The notes: generated by a model not told the origin, from the sequence alone. 64,000 nucleotides of DNA from Ziziphus jujuba (GCF_031755915.1 NC_083379.1:40060001-40124000); one strand, 5' to 3'. Positions 1 through 12,824 are shown, counted from the first letter of the stretch. Numbers and translations: made by a program.

Positions 1-87
1 TCCATATAAGGAATGGAAAAACATACAAAACTCCAATCTTCGATAAAAGTTGCCATCCTCTTCCACAAAAGCCCCTAAAGGCAAAGC

Positions 88-3000
88 TCAACAACAAACA
101 CCAACCAAGTCCAAGCAATGCTCAAACTTGGCTACTGGAAGTGCCTTGGTCATCATGTCAGCAGGATTATCATGATTACTCACCTTGCTGACAACAATAT
201 CTCCACGAGCAATAACATCACGTACAAAATGATACCGAACATCTATATGTTTTGTCCTCTCGTGAAACATCTGATCCTTAGTGAGATAGATAGCACTCTG
301 ACTATCACAATTGATAACCGTACTCTCCTGCTCAGAGCTCAACTCACCTATCAACCCCCTTAACCAAATAGCTTCTTTCACCGCTTCAGCTATAGCCATA
401 TATTCAGCTTCTGTAGTTGATAGTGCAACTGTTGCTTGCAAAATAGACTTCCAACTGATAGAAGTATCTCCAAGAGTAAATACATAACCAGTAGTGGACC
501 TCCTTCTATCAAGGTCCCCAGCAAAATCTGCATCAACATATCCACGTACACCCTCCTTACTTCCACCAAACTCTAAACAAGTGTTAGTAGTGCCTCTCAA
601 GTACCTTAGAATCCACTTGACAGCTTGCCAGTGTTGTTTGCCAGGATTAGCCATATACCGGCTCACAACACTAACAGCATGTGCAATGTCAGGACGGGTA
701 CACACCATAGCATACATCAAACTACCAACAGCACTAGAATAAGGAACATGTGACATATACTCAATATCTCTATCCGACTGTGGTGACATATCAGCAGACA
801 ATCTAAAATGAGTAGCTAATGGAGTACTTACAGGTTTAGCGTTCTTCATTCCAAAACGCTCCAGAACTTTCTCAACAAAAGATCTTTGAGTCAAGAAAAG
901 TTTACTTGCAGATCTATCTCTCTCAATCTCCATACCAAGAATCTTCTTTGCCGCTCCCAAATCTTTCATCTCAAATTCACCACTCAATTTTGCTTTCAAT
1001 CTGTTGATATCGGATTTCTTCTTGGCCACTATCAGCATATCATCAACATAAAGCAACAAATAAATAAATGAGCCATCTTCCAACTTCCTAAAATACACAC
1101 AGCTATCATATTGGCTTCTAGAATAGCCATGGCTAAACATAAACCCATCAAACCGTTTGTACCACTGACGAGGGGATTGCTTCAAACCATATAAGGACCT
1201 TTTCAACAAACACACATGATCCTCTTTTCCTTCAACCTCGAAACGTTCGGGTTGCTGCATATAAATTGTCTTCTCAAGCTCACCATGCAAGAAAGCGGTC
1301 TTCACATCTAGTTGCTCCAACTCTAAATCATGCATAGCAACTAGCGCTAACAAAGCACGAATAGAAGTATGTTTAACGACAGGGGAAAATATATCATTAA
1401 AATCAACTCCTTGTACCTGTGAATACCCCTTCGCTACTAAACGTGCTTTGTACCTCGCATCTTCAACACCAGGGATGCCTTCTTTCTTTTTGTAGACCCA
1501 CTTGCATCCCACAATCTTCTTACCCTCTGGAGGTAATGCTAACTCCCAAGTGTGGTTCTTATGAAGCGACTCCACCTCTTCCTGCATAGCAATTAACCAC
1601 TTTACAGAATCCTCACATGAAATGGCTTCATAATAGTTGCGAGGATCACTGGGACTCTCGATCTCCTGTGCTGCAACACAAGCAAAAGTGACATAGTCAG
1701 CTAAACTAGAGGGCTTCTTGATCTCCCTACGAGGTCTATCCTTGGCAATCGAATGCTCTTGCACCTCCTCAATTCTCTCTTCTTCCACATGAGTGGGTGT
1801 CTCAAATGGGCCTGAAACTGAACCATTCTGTGAAGTACTTACTTCCTCCACCCTAAACTTCACCTGCTTTGGCACACTGTCTGAAACAACGAGCTCCCTT
1901 TTTGGATGCAGCATTGCCATCTCATCAAACACAACATCCCTGCTAATCACAACCTTAGATGACTTTGGATCAGGAAGCCAAACTCTATATCCTTTTACAC
2001 CCTGCGGGTAACCAAGAAATATGCCCTTCTTCGATCTAGGCTCAAGCTTACCATCATTAACATGAACATAGGCAGGGCATCCAAATACCTTTAAATCTAG
2101 ATAATTAGCAGGTTTTCCAGACCATACCTCTTCAGGAGTCTTGCAATCGATTGCTGCCGATGGAGAACGATTCACCAAGTAGCAAGCTGTAGCAGCTGCT
2201 TCTGCCCAAAAGTCCTGTGCTAACCCAGAATTCGACAGCATGCATCGGACTTTCTCCATAAGAGTTCTGTTCATCCGCTCAGCCACACCATTTTGCTGCG
2301 GAGTTCCTCTAACTGTGAGATGTCTAACGATCCCTTCGTTTCTACAAAACTCATTGAAAACACCATCACAGAACTCCAATCCATTATCTGTACGAAGGCG
2401 CTTCACCCTTCTTTCCGTCTGCTTCTCTACCAAAGCTTTCCATTGCTTGAAGATAGCAAATACGTCATTCTTGTGCTTCAAAAAATATACCCAGACCTTC
2501 CTGGAGAAATCATCAATGAAGGTCAACATATATCTGCCACCACCCTTAGAAGCAGTACGTGCGGGTCCCCAAAGATCTGAATGAATGTAGTCTAGAGTAC
2601 CTTTGGTTTTGTGAATTCCAGTACTGAAGCTAACTCTCTTCTGCTTCCCAAACACACAATGTTCACAAAACTCCAACTTCGAGATACTCCGATCACCAAG
2701 CAAACTCCGTTTGCTCAACATCGCCAAACCTTTCTCACTCATATGGCCCAATCTCATATGCCACAAACGAGTAACATCCGAATCTGACATGGACACTGAA
2801 ACAGCAGTCGACCCCATTACCACAGAACCCTGTAGCCTGTATAATGTACCAACCAGGCTAGCTTTCATCACCACCAAAGCACCCTTCAGAACCCTCAAAA
2901 CTCCACCTCCACCAGCAAAAGAACAACCAGACTTGTCCAGAGCAGATAAAGAAATTAAATTTTTAGACATATCTGGAACGTGACGTACCTCAGATAGTGT

Positions 3001-4032
3001 TCTGATAATTCCATCATGCATCTTCACCCTTACAGTTCCAATGCCGATGACACAGCAAGGATGATCATCTCCCATCAGCACAACACCTTTATCCACCGGA
3101 ACATAAGAAAAGAACCAATCCCTATGAAGACAGATGTGAAACGAACAGGCTGAATCCAAAATCCATCCCTGCTTGCCCGAACTATCCTCAGTCACTGAAT
3201 AAACATCTCCATCTTCAATTTCCTCATGTGCGACACTGGCTTCGGCATGTTCCTTACTCTTTTCATTATTTTTATTCTGAAGCTTACGACATTCAGTTTT
3301 GATGTGCCCCTTTTTCTTACAGTAGTGACAAATAAGGTTTCTGAACCTTGGCTTCGATCTTGGCCGACTACCACCATTGTTATTTTGATCTCTAGATGAT
3401 GTTCTACCTCTAACAATCAAACCCTCTCCTCCGGAACTCCCAAAATTATTGTTATCCGAACTGCTGGTCAACTCCTTATCAAACAACTCCTTAGAATATA
3501 AGGAAGCTTTCACGTCCTCCAATTTTAGGGTTTTATTACTGTAAATCAAAGTCTCCCTAAAATTTTTATACAATGGAGGTAAGGAACGCAGTAGCATTAG
3601 GGCCTGATCTTCATCATCATATTTAATGTCCATGTTCGCCAGATCCAACAAAATAGTAGAAAAATCATCTATGTGTGTTTTAATAGATGTACCTTCAACC
3701 ATAGAAAGGGTGTATAGACGGTGCTTCGCAATCAGTTTCGTTGTGAGATTCTTTGTGATGTACAAAGATTCCAACTTGTCCCATAAGTCCTTTGTTGTCT
3801 TCTGATCAAGGACCTCCCTCAAAACTTCATTGGACAAGCATAGCTGAATGGTGGATAGGGCACGCTCATCAACCTCGGCTTTCTTTTCGGCATCCCACGA
3901 AGACGACATCTGCTCCTTGCCAACCAACGCCTTGTGTAAACCGTTCTGTGTCAAAATCGCCTTCATCTTGACTTGCCACATGGAGAAACTCATGTTGCGC
4001 TCAAATTTCTCAATGTCGAACTTTGTTGCCAT
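88..4032 (-). CDS. Copia-1 gag-pol polyprotein, 1314 aa, uninterrupted
   Basis: The frame encodes capsid-like Gag, protease, integrase, reverse transcriptase and RNase H in copia order. The open frame extends upstream to 4365, but the Met at 4032 begins the conserved Gag start [10 protein letters not shown] and lies just inside the primer-binding site, so I chose it. A CCHC zinc knuckle is at about residues 235-248 ([14 protein letters not shown]). The protease aspartate is in LDSACSFH near 293. The integrase HHCC region includes H430 and C456-C459. Its DDE triad is D486 (HSDLWG), D549 (RTDNG) and E585 (GVAERMN). The reverse transcriptase YVDD is at 995-998. RNase H residues lie near D1167, E1208 and D1243. 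The length is normal for a plant copia polyprotein, and every catalytic motif I checked is present. Whether it is transcribed cannot be judged. Confidence 0.95.
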   Translation of the reverse strand: MATKFDIEKFERNMSFSMWQVKMKAILTQNGLHKALVGKEQMSSSWDAEKKAEVDERALSTIQLCLSNEVLREVLDQKTTKDLWDKLESLYITKNLTTKLIAKHRLYTLSMVEGTSIKTHIDDFSTILLDLANMDIKYDDEDQALMLLRSLPPLYKNFRETLIYSNKTLKLEDVKASLYSKELFDKELTSSSDNNNFGSSGGEGLIVRGRTSSRDQNNNGGSRPRSKPRFRNLICHYCKKKGHIKTECRKLQNKNNEKSKEHAEASVAHEEIEDGDVYSVTEDSSGKQGWILDSACSFHICLHRDWFFSYVPVDKGVVLMGDDHPCCVIGIGTVRVKMHDGIIRTLSEVRHVPDMSKNLISLSALDKSGCSFAGGGGVLRVLKGALVVMKASLVGTLYRLQGSVVMGSTAVSVSMSDSDVTRLWHMRLGHMSEKGLAMLSKRSLLGDRSISKLEFCEHCVFGKQKRVSFSTGIHKTKGTLDYIHSDLWGPARTASKGGGRYMLTFIDDFSRKVWVYFLKHKNDVFAIFKQWKALVEKQTERRVKRLRTDNGLEFCDGVFNEFCRNEGIVRHLTVRGTPQQNGVAERMNRTLMEKVRCMLSNSGLAQDFWAEAAATACYLVNRSPSAAIDCKTPEEVWSGKPANYLDLKVFGCPAYVHVNDGKLEPRSKKGIFLGYPQGVKGYRVWLPDPKSSKVVISRDVVFDEMAMLHPKRELVVSDSVPKQVKFRVEEVSTSQNGSVSGPFETPTHVEEERIEEVQEHSIAKDRPRREIKKPSSLADYVTFACVAAQEIESPSDPRNYYEAISCEDSVKWLIAMQEEVESLHKNHTWELALPPEGKKIVGCKWVYKKKEGIPGVEDARYKARLVAKGYSQVQGVDFNDIFSPVVKHTSIRALLALVAMHDLELEQLDVKTAFLHGELEKTIYMQQPERFEVEGKEDHVCLLKRSLYGLKQSPRQWYKRFDGFMFSHGYSRSQYDSCVYFRKLEDGSFIYLLLYVDDMLIVAKKKSDINRLKAKLSGEFEMKDLGAAKKILGMEIERDRSASKLFLTQRSFVEKVLERFGMKNAKPVSTPLATHFRLSADMSPQSDRDIEYMSHVPYSSAVGSLMYAMVCTRPDIAHAVSVVSRYMANPGKQHWQAVKWILRYLRGTTNTCLEFGGSKEGVRGYVDADFAGDLDRRRSTTGYVFTLGDTSISWKSILQATVALSTTEAEYMAIAEAVKEAIWLRGLIGELSSEQESTVINCDSQSAIYLTKDQMFHERTKHIDVRYHFVRDVIARGDIVVSKVSNHDNPADMMTKALPVAKFEHCLDLVGVCC

Positions 4033-4077
4033 GATCGAAAGAAAAAGAAAAGAAAAAATTCCCAAATAGATCGACGC

Positions 4078-4090
4078 GGCTCTGATACCA
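4078..4090 (-). other. Primer-binding site (tRNA-iMet) of Copia-1
   Basis: The minus strand reads TGGTATCAGAGCC, which is complementary to the 3' end of plant initiator tRNA-Met. It lies two bases inside the LTR end, the normal spacing for a copia element. It fixes the 5' LTR boundary at 4093. Confidence 0.92.
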
Positions 4091-4092
4091 CT

Positions 4093-4443
4093 TGTTACAG
4101 AATTGGGAGAAAAACAAATAGCAACGGAAACAAAGAAATCGAAGAACAAACACACAATTAACGTGGAAACCCTTGACGGGAAAAACCACGGGCAGGGAGA
4201 AGCAAATCCAATATCGAAAGATTTGTACAAGGTGAGCCAAATTTCGAGATACCCTAAAAAACCCCAATAACGGCCGAACAAAAAATACAGATATATATAT
4301 AGTACAGAAGAAACTATCGGCCCGAGACCTCCGCTTCCACCACAGAGCCCCAAGTTTTTCTCCAAAATTTAGTTTCACCAAATGGGTCGCACTGCGAGCT
4401 TTTCGGGTCGGGTTAACAAGAATTCGGGTCACAAACTCTAACA
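4093..4443 (-). repeat. 5' LTR of Copia-1 (351 bp)
   Basis: The LTR begins TGTTAC and ends CTAACA on the plus strand, giving TG/CA ends with short inverted termini. It is bounded by the primer-binding site on the left and CYP71D exon on the right. A TATATATATA stretch near 4290 is a candidate TATA box for minus-strand transcription. Confidence 0.88.
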
Positions 4444-5183
4444 CAGACTCTCGTTGCAGCCTCTCAAGTTTTGGCCTCCATCCGCTGAATAGATGAAGCA
4501 GATATACCGAAGGAAACAGATCTTCGACATCAAAACCTCCTGCAACTTTTATAATTTGTGTTACAACCGATAAAAAATTTTTCTTGTTCTTTGGATTTCT
4601 TACCAAAGGCAGCCTTTGAGATGATGCTATCTGCTGCGGAATGAATTTGCCCAGTAAGATTAATAACTGATCCAGCATGTGAGCCAACGAATTGAATGAG
4701 ATTAGATAGCACTTCTTCTCTAATGGGTCGGTATGATTGAACTTGTGCTGTGCTTAGAAGCTCTTGTACACAAATTTTTCGAATCTGTTTCCAATACTCA
4801 CCATAGGGTGAAAATGCAACACTGGTAGAATTATAGGACATGATCTTTGAAACAAGAATTTCTGGCCTAGATGCAAAGATAGCATCATGGGTTTTCATAA
4901 TCTCTTCGGCAAACTCTGGAGACGAAACCACCACGGTTGAAACTTGTCCAAGGTTTAGGTGCATCAGAGGTCCATGTTTCTTGGCCAAGTCTCTCAATGC
5001 TTGATGAGGTAGAGAGCCAACAAGTTGGTGCAAGTTTCCTATTATGGGTAACTTCCATGGTCTGGAGGCAGTTTTGATGCTGAGTTTGTGCGTTTTGATC
5101 TCTTAGTCAATATGTTCAGCACCAAAATCAGAAAGAGGAAGGAAGTCAAGAGGATTTTGAAGGAAGGTAAATGGAGCTCCATG
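4444..5183 (-). pseudogene. CYP71D-like cytochrome P450, copy 1: 5' exon remnant cut by Copia-1
   Basis: This is the amino-terminal half of a microsomal CYP71D-type monooxygenase. The ATG is at 5183 and starts MELHLPSF, followed by a hydrophobic membrane anchor and a basic stretch. The proline hinge is broken: one G is missing from the Pro-Gly-Pro codons, which shifts the frame. Downstream the frame reopens with [20 protein letters not shown], and a helix-C-like region ([18 protein letters not shown]) is readable. A second frameshift follows the KKSKEQE segment near 4570. Similarity stops at 4444, where the copia LTR begins. The rest of exon 1, the intron and the haem-binding exon would lie left of the window. 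The CYP71D assignment rests on close similarity to copies 2-4. The substrate is unknown; family members often oxidise terpenoids. Confidence 0.9.
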
Positions 5184-6055
5184 AACAAAGTACAATGAGG
5201 TTCTGTGGATTAGAGTCTTTGTGGCTTACTAATAAAATATACTATTGGATTTAAAAAAATAAGAAAACGAAAAACAAAAACAAAACAAAATTTCTTGGTT
5301 TACAAAAATGCATTAATTATTAGATAAAAGAATATTCAATTATTATATTAATAAAGATTATTTCTGTATCCAATTTATCTTATCTTGCTGCCCTTTGATT
5401 TTTCCACATGTTAAGAGGCATGGTTTTTCTACTAGAATAATGAGGCATAAGTGATATTGTTATTCTATTATAAGTCAGAAAAAAGTCACGCGAAACGAAT
5501 TAAGTCTAGCCACTTGTCAACTAGGTAGAATAAAGTTTGAGTGGGTTAAATTATTATGTGCCAAAATTGAAACTTTTTGAATGTTGAATATTTAAATCAT
5601 CCTTTCGGTGGTGATTGAATTTGTTGAACAAGCTGGGGTTCAAAATTCAAATATTCATGAAGGTGGACATAATTGTTTTGGATAATCCAATTGTAGCAAA
5701 TATATAATGTGCTCTCTGATTTACAAATGAGATTAATTTTGCACAAAAATATATTATTTGAATATTGACAAAAAGTTGCGAATTCCAGTCATGAAGTCAG
5801 TTCATGACACATGCCATAATGTTTTATTAGACTGAGATTTTAATGCAACTTATAAGGTTTTCGTCTGTTTTGTCTAATTAATATGAATTTGATTGTTGTG
5901 TTTTCCTTTTCTTAATGTCACAATCCAGAATTTTGATTATTCTAAACAATTTAATCTGATTATTATGAAATAATACGATCAGAATATATACTTAGAAAGC
6001 AGGCTTCTATTACTTTTAAATGATTTATACAGATTATTATGAAATAATGCGATCA
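5184..6055. other. Upstream flank of P450 copy 1 (homologous to flanks of copies 2 and 4)
   Basis: This is non-coding AT-rich DNA. It matches 16327-17389 and 42164-43140 throughout, for example ATGCATTAATTATTAGATAA near 5308 and GTCTAGCCACTTGTCAA near 5505. It therefore contains the duplicated P450 promoter region. I see no further gene. The right end is the junction with the truncated Copia-3 LTR. Confidence 0.8.
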
Positions 6056-6426
6056 AAATAGCTCTTTCTTTGGTTTATACAGATTTTTTAAAACCCGTAA
6101 ACCACACTAAAATCACTTATACACCTTTTCTCTTCCCCAAAAAACACTCACCCATAATGTTTCTAGAATTTCTAGACAAAAAGCTTCAAGAATGAAAGAG
6201 GTTTTAGAGAGGGAACAAGCTGTTATTGATTGAAGAATAAGTCCTGTATTAAGGAAACTCTGTTTCTGCAGTACATTGGGTTCTTTTTATGAAGACAGCA
6301 GCTATTATAAGTAGCCCTTGCCACATCGGCAACAAAAAGCATACCTTCACTTAACTTAACTTTGTTATAACTTATACTTGAAACGACATAGTTTAACCAT
6401 TGCTACTTAAAATAAAACAATTAACG
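6056..6426 (-). repeat. 3' LTR of Copia-3, outer part missing
   Basis: It matches the right two-thirds of the complete Copia-6 LTR (43668-44178), starting at AAATAGCTC and ending TTAACG where the intact copy has TTAACA. The outer approximately 150 bp present in Copia-6 are absent, and the sequence joins P450 flank directly. On the minus strand a purine-rich tract (GCAAAAGGGCGAGGA) precedes it, serving as the polypurine tract. Confidence 0.78.
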
Positions 6427-6636
6427 TCCTCGCCCTTTTGCTTCTTTTAATCACATATCAACAAGACTTCAAGGACTTCTTAGTTCACTAAACTCTGACT
6501 TTAAATCTTGAGCAAGTTCTTACATGAATTAAACTTGCCCATTGGTAGAACCTTAGCTCCCATATTAGTTGCAGTATGTGATAAATAGCAATGCCGACTC
6601 TGTAGAAGAATTGGAGAACAGCTAGTGTCTTGGAAG

Positions 6637-7008
6637 TGATGGGAAAAAAATTTATAATTAAATATTAATATATTATATATCTAGAATTATCCAATCCACC
6701 GACTTTTACTGTTATAAAAAGGTGATGATATATGATTATTTGTCTTATCCAACAATAATAGAAAAAGAGCGCGTGAGTGCTTTACGTTGAGAGTATGTGT
6801 GTGCGTGTCCTTTGAGTGAGAAAGGGTGTGAAAAGATGTTTTGTGTCTAGCGTAAGCCAAAAGTCAAGTGAGCGTGAGTGTGTTAGCGTGTGTTGCTCAT
6901 TTGTGTGAGTGAGTGTGTTGCTCTCTTTATACGTGTGCGTGTACCAAATATTTATAAATTAATAAAAATCAATTTTTTTGTTTATTCCTTGGTCATCTGT
7001 GTTCAACA
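6637..7008 (+). repeat. 5' LTR of Copia-2
   Basis: It ends TTCAACA four bases before the primer-binding site. The left boundary at TGATGGGA is my best guess from the TG rule, because no partner LTR survives to define it. The LTR carries a GT-rich stretch (6775-6950) and a TTTATAAATT candidate TATA box near 6950. Confidence 0.6.
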
Positions 7009-7012
7009 TTTT

Positions 7013-7024
7013 TGGTATCAGGGC
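7013..7024 (+). other. Primer-binding site (tRNA-iMet) of Copia-2
   Basis: TGGTATCAGGGC matches the tRNA-Met priming consensus with one change (A to G at position 9). It sits next to the LTR end and gives the element a plus-strand orientation. Confidence 0.8.
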
Positions 7025-7122
7025 AAAGCGATTCAAGTTTGATTTTGTGGAAGTTTTTTGTTCGTGATCACACAGTCAAGATTAAATTTGCATAGTACTA
7101 CGGAAATTTTTCAGCAACCACA

Positions 7123-9113
7123 ATGGGAGATCTTTAAGTTGGTGGAGACATTGAGAAGCTCAACAGTTAGAATTACGACACTTGGTCAACATGCATGAAG
7201 TCACATTTGAAGGGTCAAGATCGTTGAAAGATCATAGTTGGTAGTGAAGTCAAGCAACTGCAGGATGCTGAAGCTTTGAAAAAGTGGAATATTAAAGCTG
7301 GTAAGATAATGTTTGCTCTTAAATCTACAGTTGTAAAAGAAATGTTAGAGTACATACGGGATATTGAAGTTTCAAAAGAGGCATGAGACACGTTTGCAAG
7401 ACTCTTCTCAAAATGAAAGACATGAGGTTGCAGCTTTTCGAGAGTGAATTACTATCAACAACACAACATGATATGACAATCCATAAATATTTCAACAAGA
7501 TAAAAACTCTCAGTCGCAAAGTTACTAAATTAGATTCTAGTTCTCATATTACAGAATCTAGAATGAGAAGAATAAATTTATATAGGTTGAGACTCGAATT
7601 AAAAGATTTATTTCAGCCATTTAAGATTGATCAGTCAAATCTTCATTGATTGAATTAGAAAATTTGCTTATTGATCAAGAAAATATGATCAAAAAAATGG
7701 TTGGGTCTCACTAAAGAGCGACAAAAAAGTGCTCTTTAGTGGCAGCAAAAAGGCCGACCCAAACAACAAAAATATCATAAATTAAATCATCATGGAGAAG
7801 AATTTAGAGGAGAACAAAGGAATAATAGAAACAAACAATAATTTTTAGAAAATAAAAAGAGATGATGGAAGATGCTTCAACTGTGAAAGAAAATGACATT
7901 ATATTAAAAACTATAAACTAAGGAAGAAATTTACAGAAAGTAATATAGTTATCCAAGAGCCTCAAAATAATATAAGTGAAGATGAATGGGATGTTGAAGC
8001 ATTTTTTACTACTGCTGAGCTTATGGATAGCTCAAGTTCAACGCAAGAAAGGGAAACAACACTTGTAGTGGTTATCCCTAGACACATTGATTATAAAAAT
8101 GATTGGATTATACACTCAGGAAGTTCAAATCATATGATTGGAGATAAAGAGAAGCTGCAAAGCATGACAGAGTATAAAGGAGGGCGTATGGTGGTGACGA
8201 CAAATGATTCGAGATTGCCAACAGCTGATGTTGGAAAGAAAGCTATCGTGCCTCGTTTTAGTTGCAATCAAGTCCAGCTGCTTCATGTGCTAGGAATGAA
8301 GAAGAATTTGCTATCAGTTGCTCAACTAACATCTTCTGGAAATTATGTATTGTTTGGACCTAAAAAGGTTAAGGTTTATCGAGATTTTAAAATCTCTAGT
8401 ACACCAACAATAAAGGGGCGGCGATTGGAATCTATTTATGTGATGTTAGCAGAGTCCGCCTATGTAAATAAAACTAGAAGGAATGAGATATCAAATCTCT
8501 GGCACGCATGATTAGTACATGTCAGCTATAAAAGGTTGAAGGTGATGATGCAAAAGTCAATGCTCAAGGGTCTTCCCCAACTCAATGTCAGTGTCGACAT
8601 AATCTGTGCAGGATGTCAATATGGTAAAGCACATCAACTACCATTTGAAGATTCAAAGTTCCAAGCAAAAGAGCCTCTGCAACTCATTCACTCTGATATC
8701 TTCGGACGTATCAAGCAGTCATCAGTTGGGGGTATGCATTATATGGTGACATTCATTGACGATTTTTCAAGGTATGTCTGGATTTTCTTTATGAAAGAAA
8801 AGTATGAGACTTTTTCAAAATTTAAGCAATTTAAAAAAAAAGATAGAAAGAGAAGTAGGTAAAAGGATAAAATGCTTATGCACAGATAATGAGAGAGAAT
8901 ATACATCAAGAGAGTTTATACAATATTTAAAAGAATATAAAATAAGAAATCAATTGACATGTTCGAATACTCCACAACAAAATGATATTGCGGAACAAAA
9001 GAACCGACATCTTGCATAAACATGTCGGAGCATGCTACATGCAAAAAGTGTTCCGAGAAGATTTTGGGCTGAGTGCATGAAGACAGCAGCCTGTGTAATT
9101 AATATGCTTCCTT
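7123..9113 (+). pseudogene. Copia-2 gag-protease-integrase remnant
   Basis: The reading begins at ATG 7123 and hits a stop four codons later. More stops and frameshifts follow in Gag. Segments at 7383-7649 and 8023-8862 remain open. The Gag zinc knuckle near 7872 is degraded (RCFNCERK, with the last Cys lost). The protease motif reads WIIHSGSSNHM, so the catalytic Asp is replaced by His. The integrase core starts with IHSDIFG and continues through [14 protein letters not shown] frameshift near 8850 moves into [12 protein letters not shown], followed by a [11 protein letters not shown] segment that keeps the Glu. Sequence ends before the reverse transcriptase. Confidence 0.85.
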
Positions 9114-9159
9114 AAGGAAAGTTAGGATTCCTCTCACCTTTTTTTTTTTTTTTGGTTTC

Positions 9160-12100
9160 AACAACCCTTTAAGGCATGTTGCCTATGTCATAGACATTGT
9201 AGTTGCCATATATTCTAACTTGGACATCCAACTTATACAATTTCCATATAAAGTAAATTTATAAGCTGTTGTAGATCTCCTTCTATCTCCATCTCTAGCA
9301 TAATTTAAGTCCACATATCCTTTTAGCTCTACACCCTCTCTACTATGATTAAGTACCAAACCAACATCAGAAGTTTCTTTTTAATATTTCAGCAACCATT
9401 CAACAGCTTCCCAATGCCAATGACTAGGGTTTGACATATACCTACTCAACACATTTGGGCATGAGCTAGATCAAGCCTAGTACATATCACGCGATACATT
9501 ACTGATCCTACTGTATTAGTGTATGGTACTCTTACTATAGCCTCTATTTCTTCAATTGTATGATAGTGTTTGTAAAGATTTGCTAAAGGAATATCAACAG
9601 CATTAACACTTTGCGTTGAAAATTTATGAGTACCTTCTGAAAGACTGCAGTGACTTCTCAATTTCTTTTTTAAACTCCATATTTTGACTAGCTAGAAACA
9701 TATCATGTACATAGGGCAAAAAGAAAACAAAATCACTTCTGTCTTTTCTTTTGTAGTACAAACAACTATCATATAAGCTTCCCTTAAAACCAATTTTCCT
9801 GACAAAAGCATCAAATCTATTGTACCATTGCCTTGGTGCTTATTTTAACCCATACAAAGATTTCTTGAGTAGGCAAACCATATTTCCTTCTGAATTTTTT
9901 TTCCTCAAAACCTTCTAGCTGGTTTATATAGATAAAGTCATCTAACTCACCATGTAAAAAAGCTGTTTTTACATCAAACTGCTCCAACTCCCAATCAAAA
10001 TAAGCCACCAAAGATAAAGTTATCCTAATTGTGGTATACTTCACTCCCAAAGAGAATATCTTATTATAATCTACACCTTCAACTTGTATGAAGCCTTTTG
10101 CAACCAATCTTGCCTTGAATCTAATTTGATCTCTCTTGGTTATGCCTTCTTTAACCTTGAATATCCACTTGCAATCTATTACTTTCTGATTTAAAAGTCT
10201 CAAAACCAATATCCAAGTTCTATTCTTGTATAGTGACTATATCTCTTCTAACATAGCATTTTTCCACTGTTTTGATTGTTTACTTTGCGTAGTTTCTATA
10301 TATGTTTTAGGTTTATTGACTGAGAGATCCTGAAAAGAAACTAAAGCCAACACATTATAGTTAGAAGGACTAAATTTAGTAGGAGGCCCTACTTCTCTTC
10401 TTTGTATATCTCTTACGAGTTGATAGTAATGAAGAAGGTTGTATGTTGACAAACAATAGATATTCGTCCTTAGTGTGGTGACATTGCTTCTTGAGACCCT
10501 TCAGCTTCCTTTTAAGTTTGATCTTGCTGGATTTGATAAGATGGAATTTCAGTTTGTGTCAATTCTTTGCTTATCACAGGTTTGTATGGTTCCACCTCAA
10601 AATGTACTCTATCTTTTGTTGATGTTGAATCTATTTTTGCAATTTGACCACTCAAGCAAGGCCTGATATTTTCGTTAAATATAACATCCTTGCTTATTAT
10701 GGTTTTATAAAATTTGGAATCCAAAAAACCTAGAGAAACACATTTCAAAGTCCTGAGTTCTAACGTCCCATTATTTTGATGAGAATGGTCAGCACATCTC
10801 AAAACTCTAAGCCTAGTATAGTTTGCTGGACTGCCACTCTACATTTCTTTAGGAGTTTTACATTCAATGGCTGTGGAGGGACACCTATTAACCAGATAAG
10901 CTGCTATCATTACAACTTCACCCCAAGATATTTTGGTAAACTAGAACTTATTAGCATATACCTAACTTTGTTTAACAAAGTCCTACTCATTGTTTCAATA
11001 ACTCCACTTTGATGAGGAGTATAGCTAACAGTTTTGTGCCTTGAGATTCCATTTTCTTTACAAAATTTATCAAATTCAATATTACAAAACTCAAGACAGT
11101 TGTCTTTGCTTAGTCCTTAGGTCTCTTATTAGTTTGGTTCATTACAAGTGAATACCAATATTTGAATTCAATAAAAGCTTCACTTTTATTTTTAAGCAGA
11201 AAAACCCAAACTTTCCTTGAAAAATCATCAACAATAGATAAAAAATGCTTTTACTTGCATGAATTGGTGCCGACATTGGCCCCCAAATCAACAAAAGCAT
11301 AGTTTAGAATTAAAGTAGCTTTGTGCGTTCCAACTTGAAACTAAGTCTCTGATGGTTCCCCAACATGCAATGTTCACAAAAGTCTAACTTACTGGTTTTG
11401 TTCTCGCCTAACAGACCCTGTTTGTTCAATTCTTGCAAAGCTTTCTCACTGATGTGAGCTAACCATCTATGCCATGGTTGAGTTTCATCCTGATTTGTAG
11501 TCATTGCAGTAGCACTCATACCAATCACAGTTTGTCCTTGTAACACATATAAACTATCCCTCTTTATTCCTGTCATAACAGTAAGAGCACCTCTTGAGAT
11601 TTTTATTGTACCACTCTCTAGTTTACATGTGTACCCTGAGCCATCTAAAACTCCAACTGAAATCAAATTTTTATGAAGTTACGATACATGCCTTGCCTTG
11701 CTCAATGTCTTGACTACTCCATCAGACATCTTGGTTGTAATATTTCCGATACAGTGACATTGCATGCCATGTCGTAACCTAGTTAAACCTGTCCACCATT
11801 AAATTTTCCATAGCTACTACACCAATCAACTTTTGGGCATAAACGGAAAGTGCACTCAGAATCCAGAATCTATTCTTAACTAGTCTGTTCACATGAGACA
11901 TTCAGTACTTCTCCAATCTCATCTTCATTGCTTACTACAGCAACATCTCCATTTACAGATTGCTTTTCTCTATTTTCTTTATTTCTTCTTTTGTAACAAT
12001 CCTTAATAAGATGACCCTTTCTTTGACAATAATAACATTTCATTTTGTCTAGTCCTCCACTTAGATCTAGACTTTCCTCTAGATTTTTCTGTCTTTTCCT

Positions 12101-12746
12101 CTAGATTTTTCTCTGTCTTTATAGTTATAACTGTTAGAATTTCTATAAGAACCTCTTCCTCTAGTAACAAGTCTCTCTCCAATTGAGTTTTCTTTCTTCT
12201 CAATTTTCATTTCAAGTTCTTTAGATTTAATCACACTTATTACAACATCTGTTATGAGAATCTCTGTCCCATATTTGATAACATTTCTCACATCCTTGTA
12301 GCTATTAGGAATTGATGCTCATCTGTAAATTTTTCATTACAGTTTGCCAAATCGAATGCCAATGTTAATATATTAAATTCATCAAACTTCACATTTAAAT
12401 CCTTTGAAGCATTCATTCTAAAGCCAAAGAACTTTTCTAGCAGATATATCTTATTTGGAAGAGATTTAACCAAATATAATTGTTCCAACACTTTTCAGAT
12501 TGAAAAGGTAGTTTTTGAGTCATTTACCTTTCTTAGAACACTGTCAGATAAATGAAGAATTATGGTACTATAGGCTATCTCATCCATGTCTTTCCTTTGT
12601 TCTTCATTCAGGCTTTGAGAATATGAATCATCCAGAGCCTTGGCAACTTTTTGTTGTGCTAGAATGGCGCCTTTCTTCTTCTGCCTCCATAGAAGAAGGT
12701 CCCCTTTCCCATTGAAGATTTCTAGCTCAACCCTTATGGATCCCAT
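9160..12746 (-). pseudogene. Copia-3 gag-pol polyprotein, multiply broken
   Basis: Gag starts at ATG 12746 (MGSIRVELEIFNGKGD). A Gag pre-integrase domain is readable at 11310-11666 (PWHRWLAHISEKALQELNKQ). The post-integrase linker is at about 10512-10802. The reverse transcriptase lies at 9817-10209 ([23 protein letters not shown]), and the thumb and RNase H region runs from about 9446 to 9661. The polymerase motif reads YVHD instead of YVDD, which removes a catalytic Asp. Numerous frameshifts and stops separate these blocks. The order and wording match Copia-6 and identify the family. Confidence 0.86.
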
Positions 12747-12824
12747 GAAGAAAGTTTCTCTCAGTAATTCTTTCAAAAACAAGATTGGCGAATTTCTTTC
12801 TTTGGCCGTTGATCAGAAACAAGA

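Larger units (their letters stand above)
1..4443 (-). mobile_element. Copia-1: Ty1/copia LTR retrotransposon, cut by window start, inserted in P450 copy 1
   Basis: This is a minus-strand copia element. Its order from right to left is 5' LTR (4093-4443), tRNA-Met primer-binding site (4078-4090) and a single gag-pol frame (88-4032). The 3' LTR lies beyond the left edge and positions 1-87 are untranslated sequence after the stop codon. The right LTR end abuts a CYP71D first exon at 4444, which places the insertion inside that gene. The 5 bases next to the LTR are cagac. Their expected duplicate would lie outside the window, so the target-site duplication cannot be verified. The domain order INT-RT-RNase H is that of Ty1/copia. 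The intact frame suggests a younger insertion than the other copia copies here. Confidence 0.93.
6637..9137 (+). mobile_element. Copia-2: 3'-truncated plus-strand copia element nested in Copia-3
   Basis: A 5' LTR (6637-7008), a primer-binding site (7013-7024) and a decayed gag-protease-integrase region to about 9113 are present. Reverse transcriptase, RNase H and the 3' LTR are missing. The right end runs into a T-tract at about 9140-9155, after which minus-strand Copia-3 sequence resumes. The origin of positions 6587-6636, between Copia-3 sequence and the LTR, is unclear. No target-site duplication was found, as expected after truncation. Confidence 0.8.

Noticed and set aside
3848..4161. 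Plus-strand frames opposite Copia-1 Gag
   Set aside because: They are antisense shadows of the long minus-strand polyprotein.
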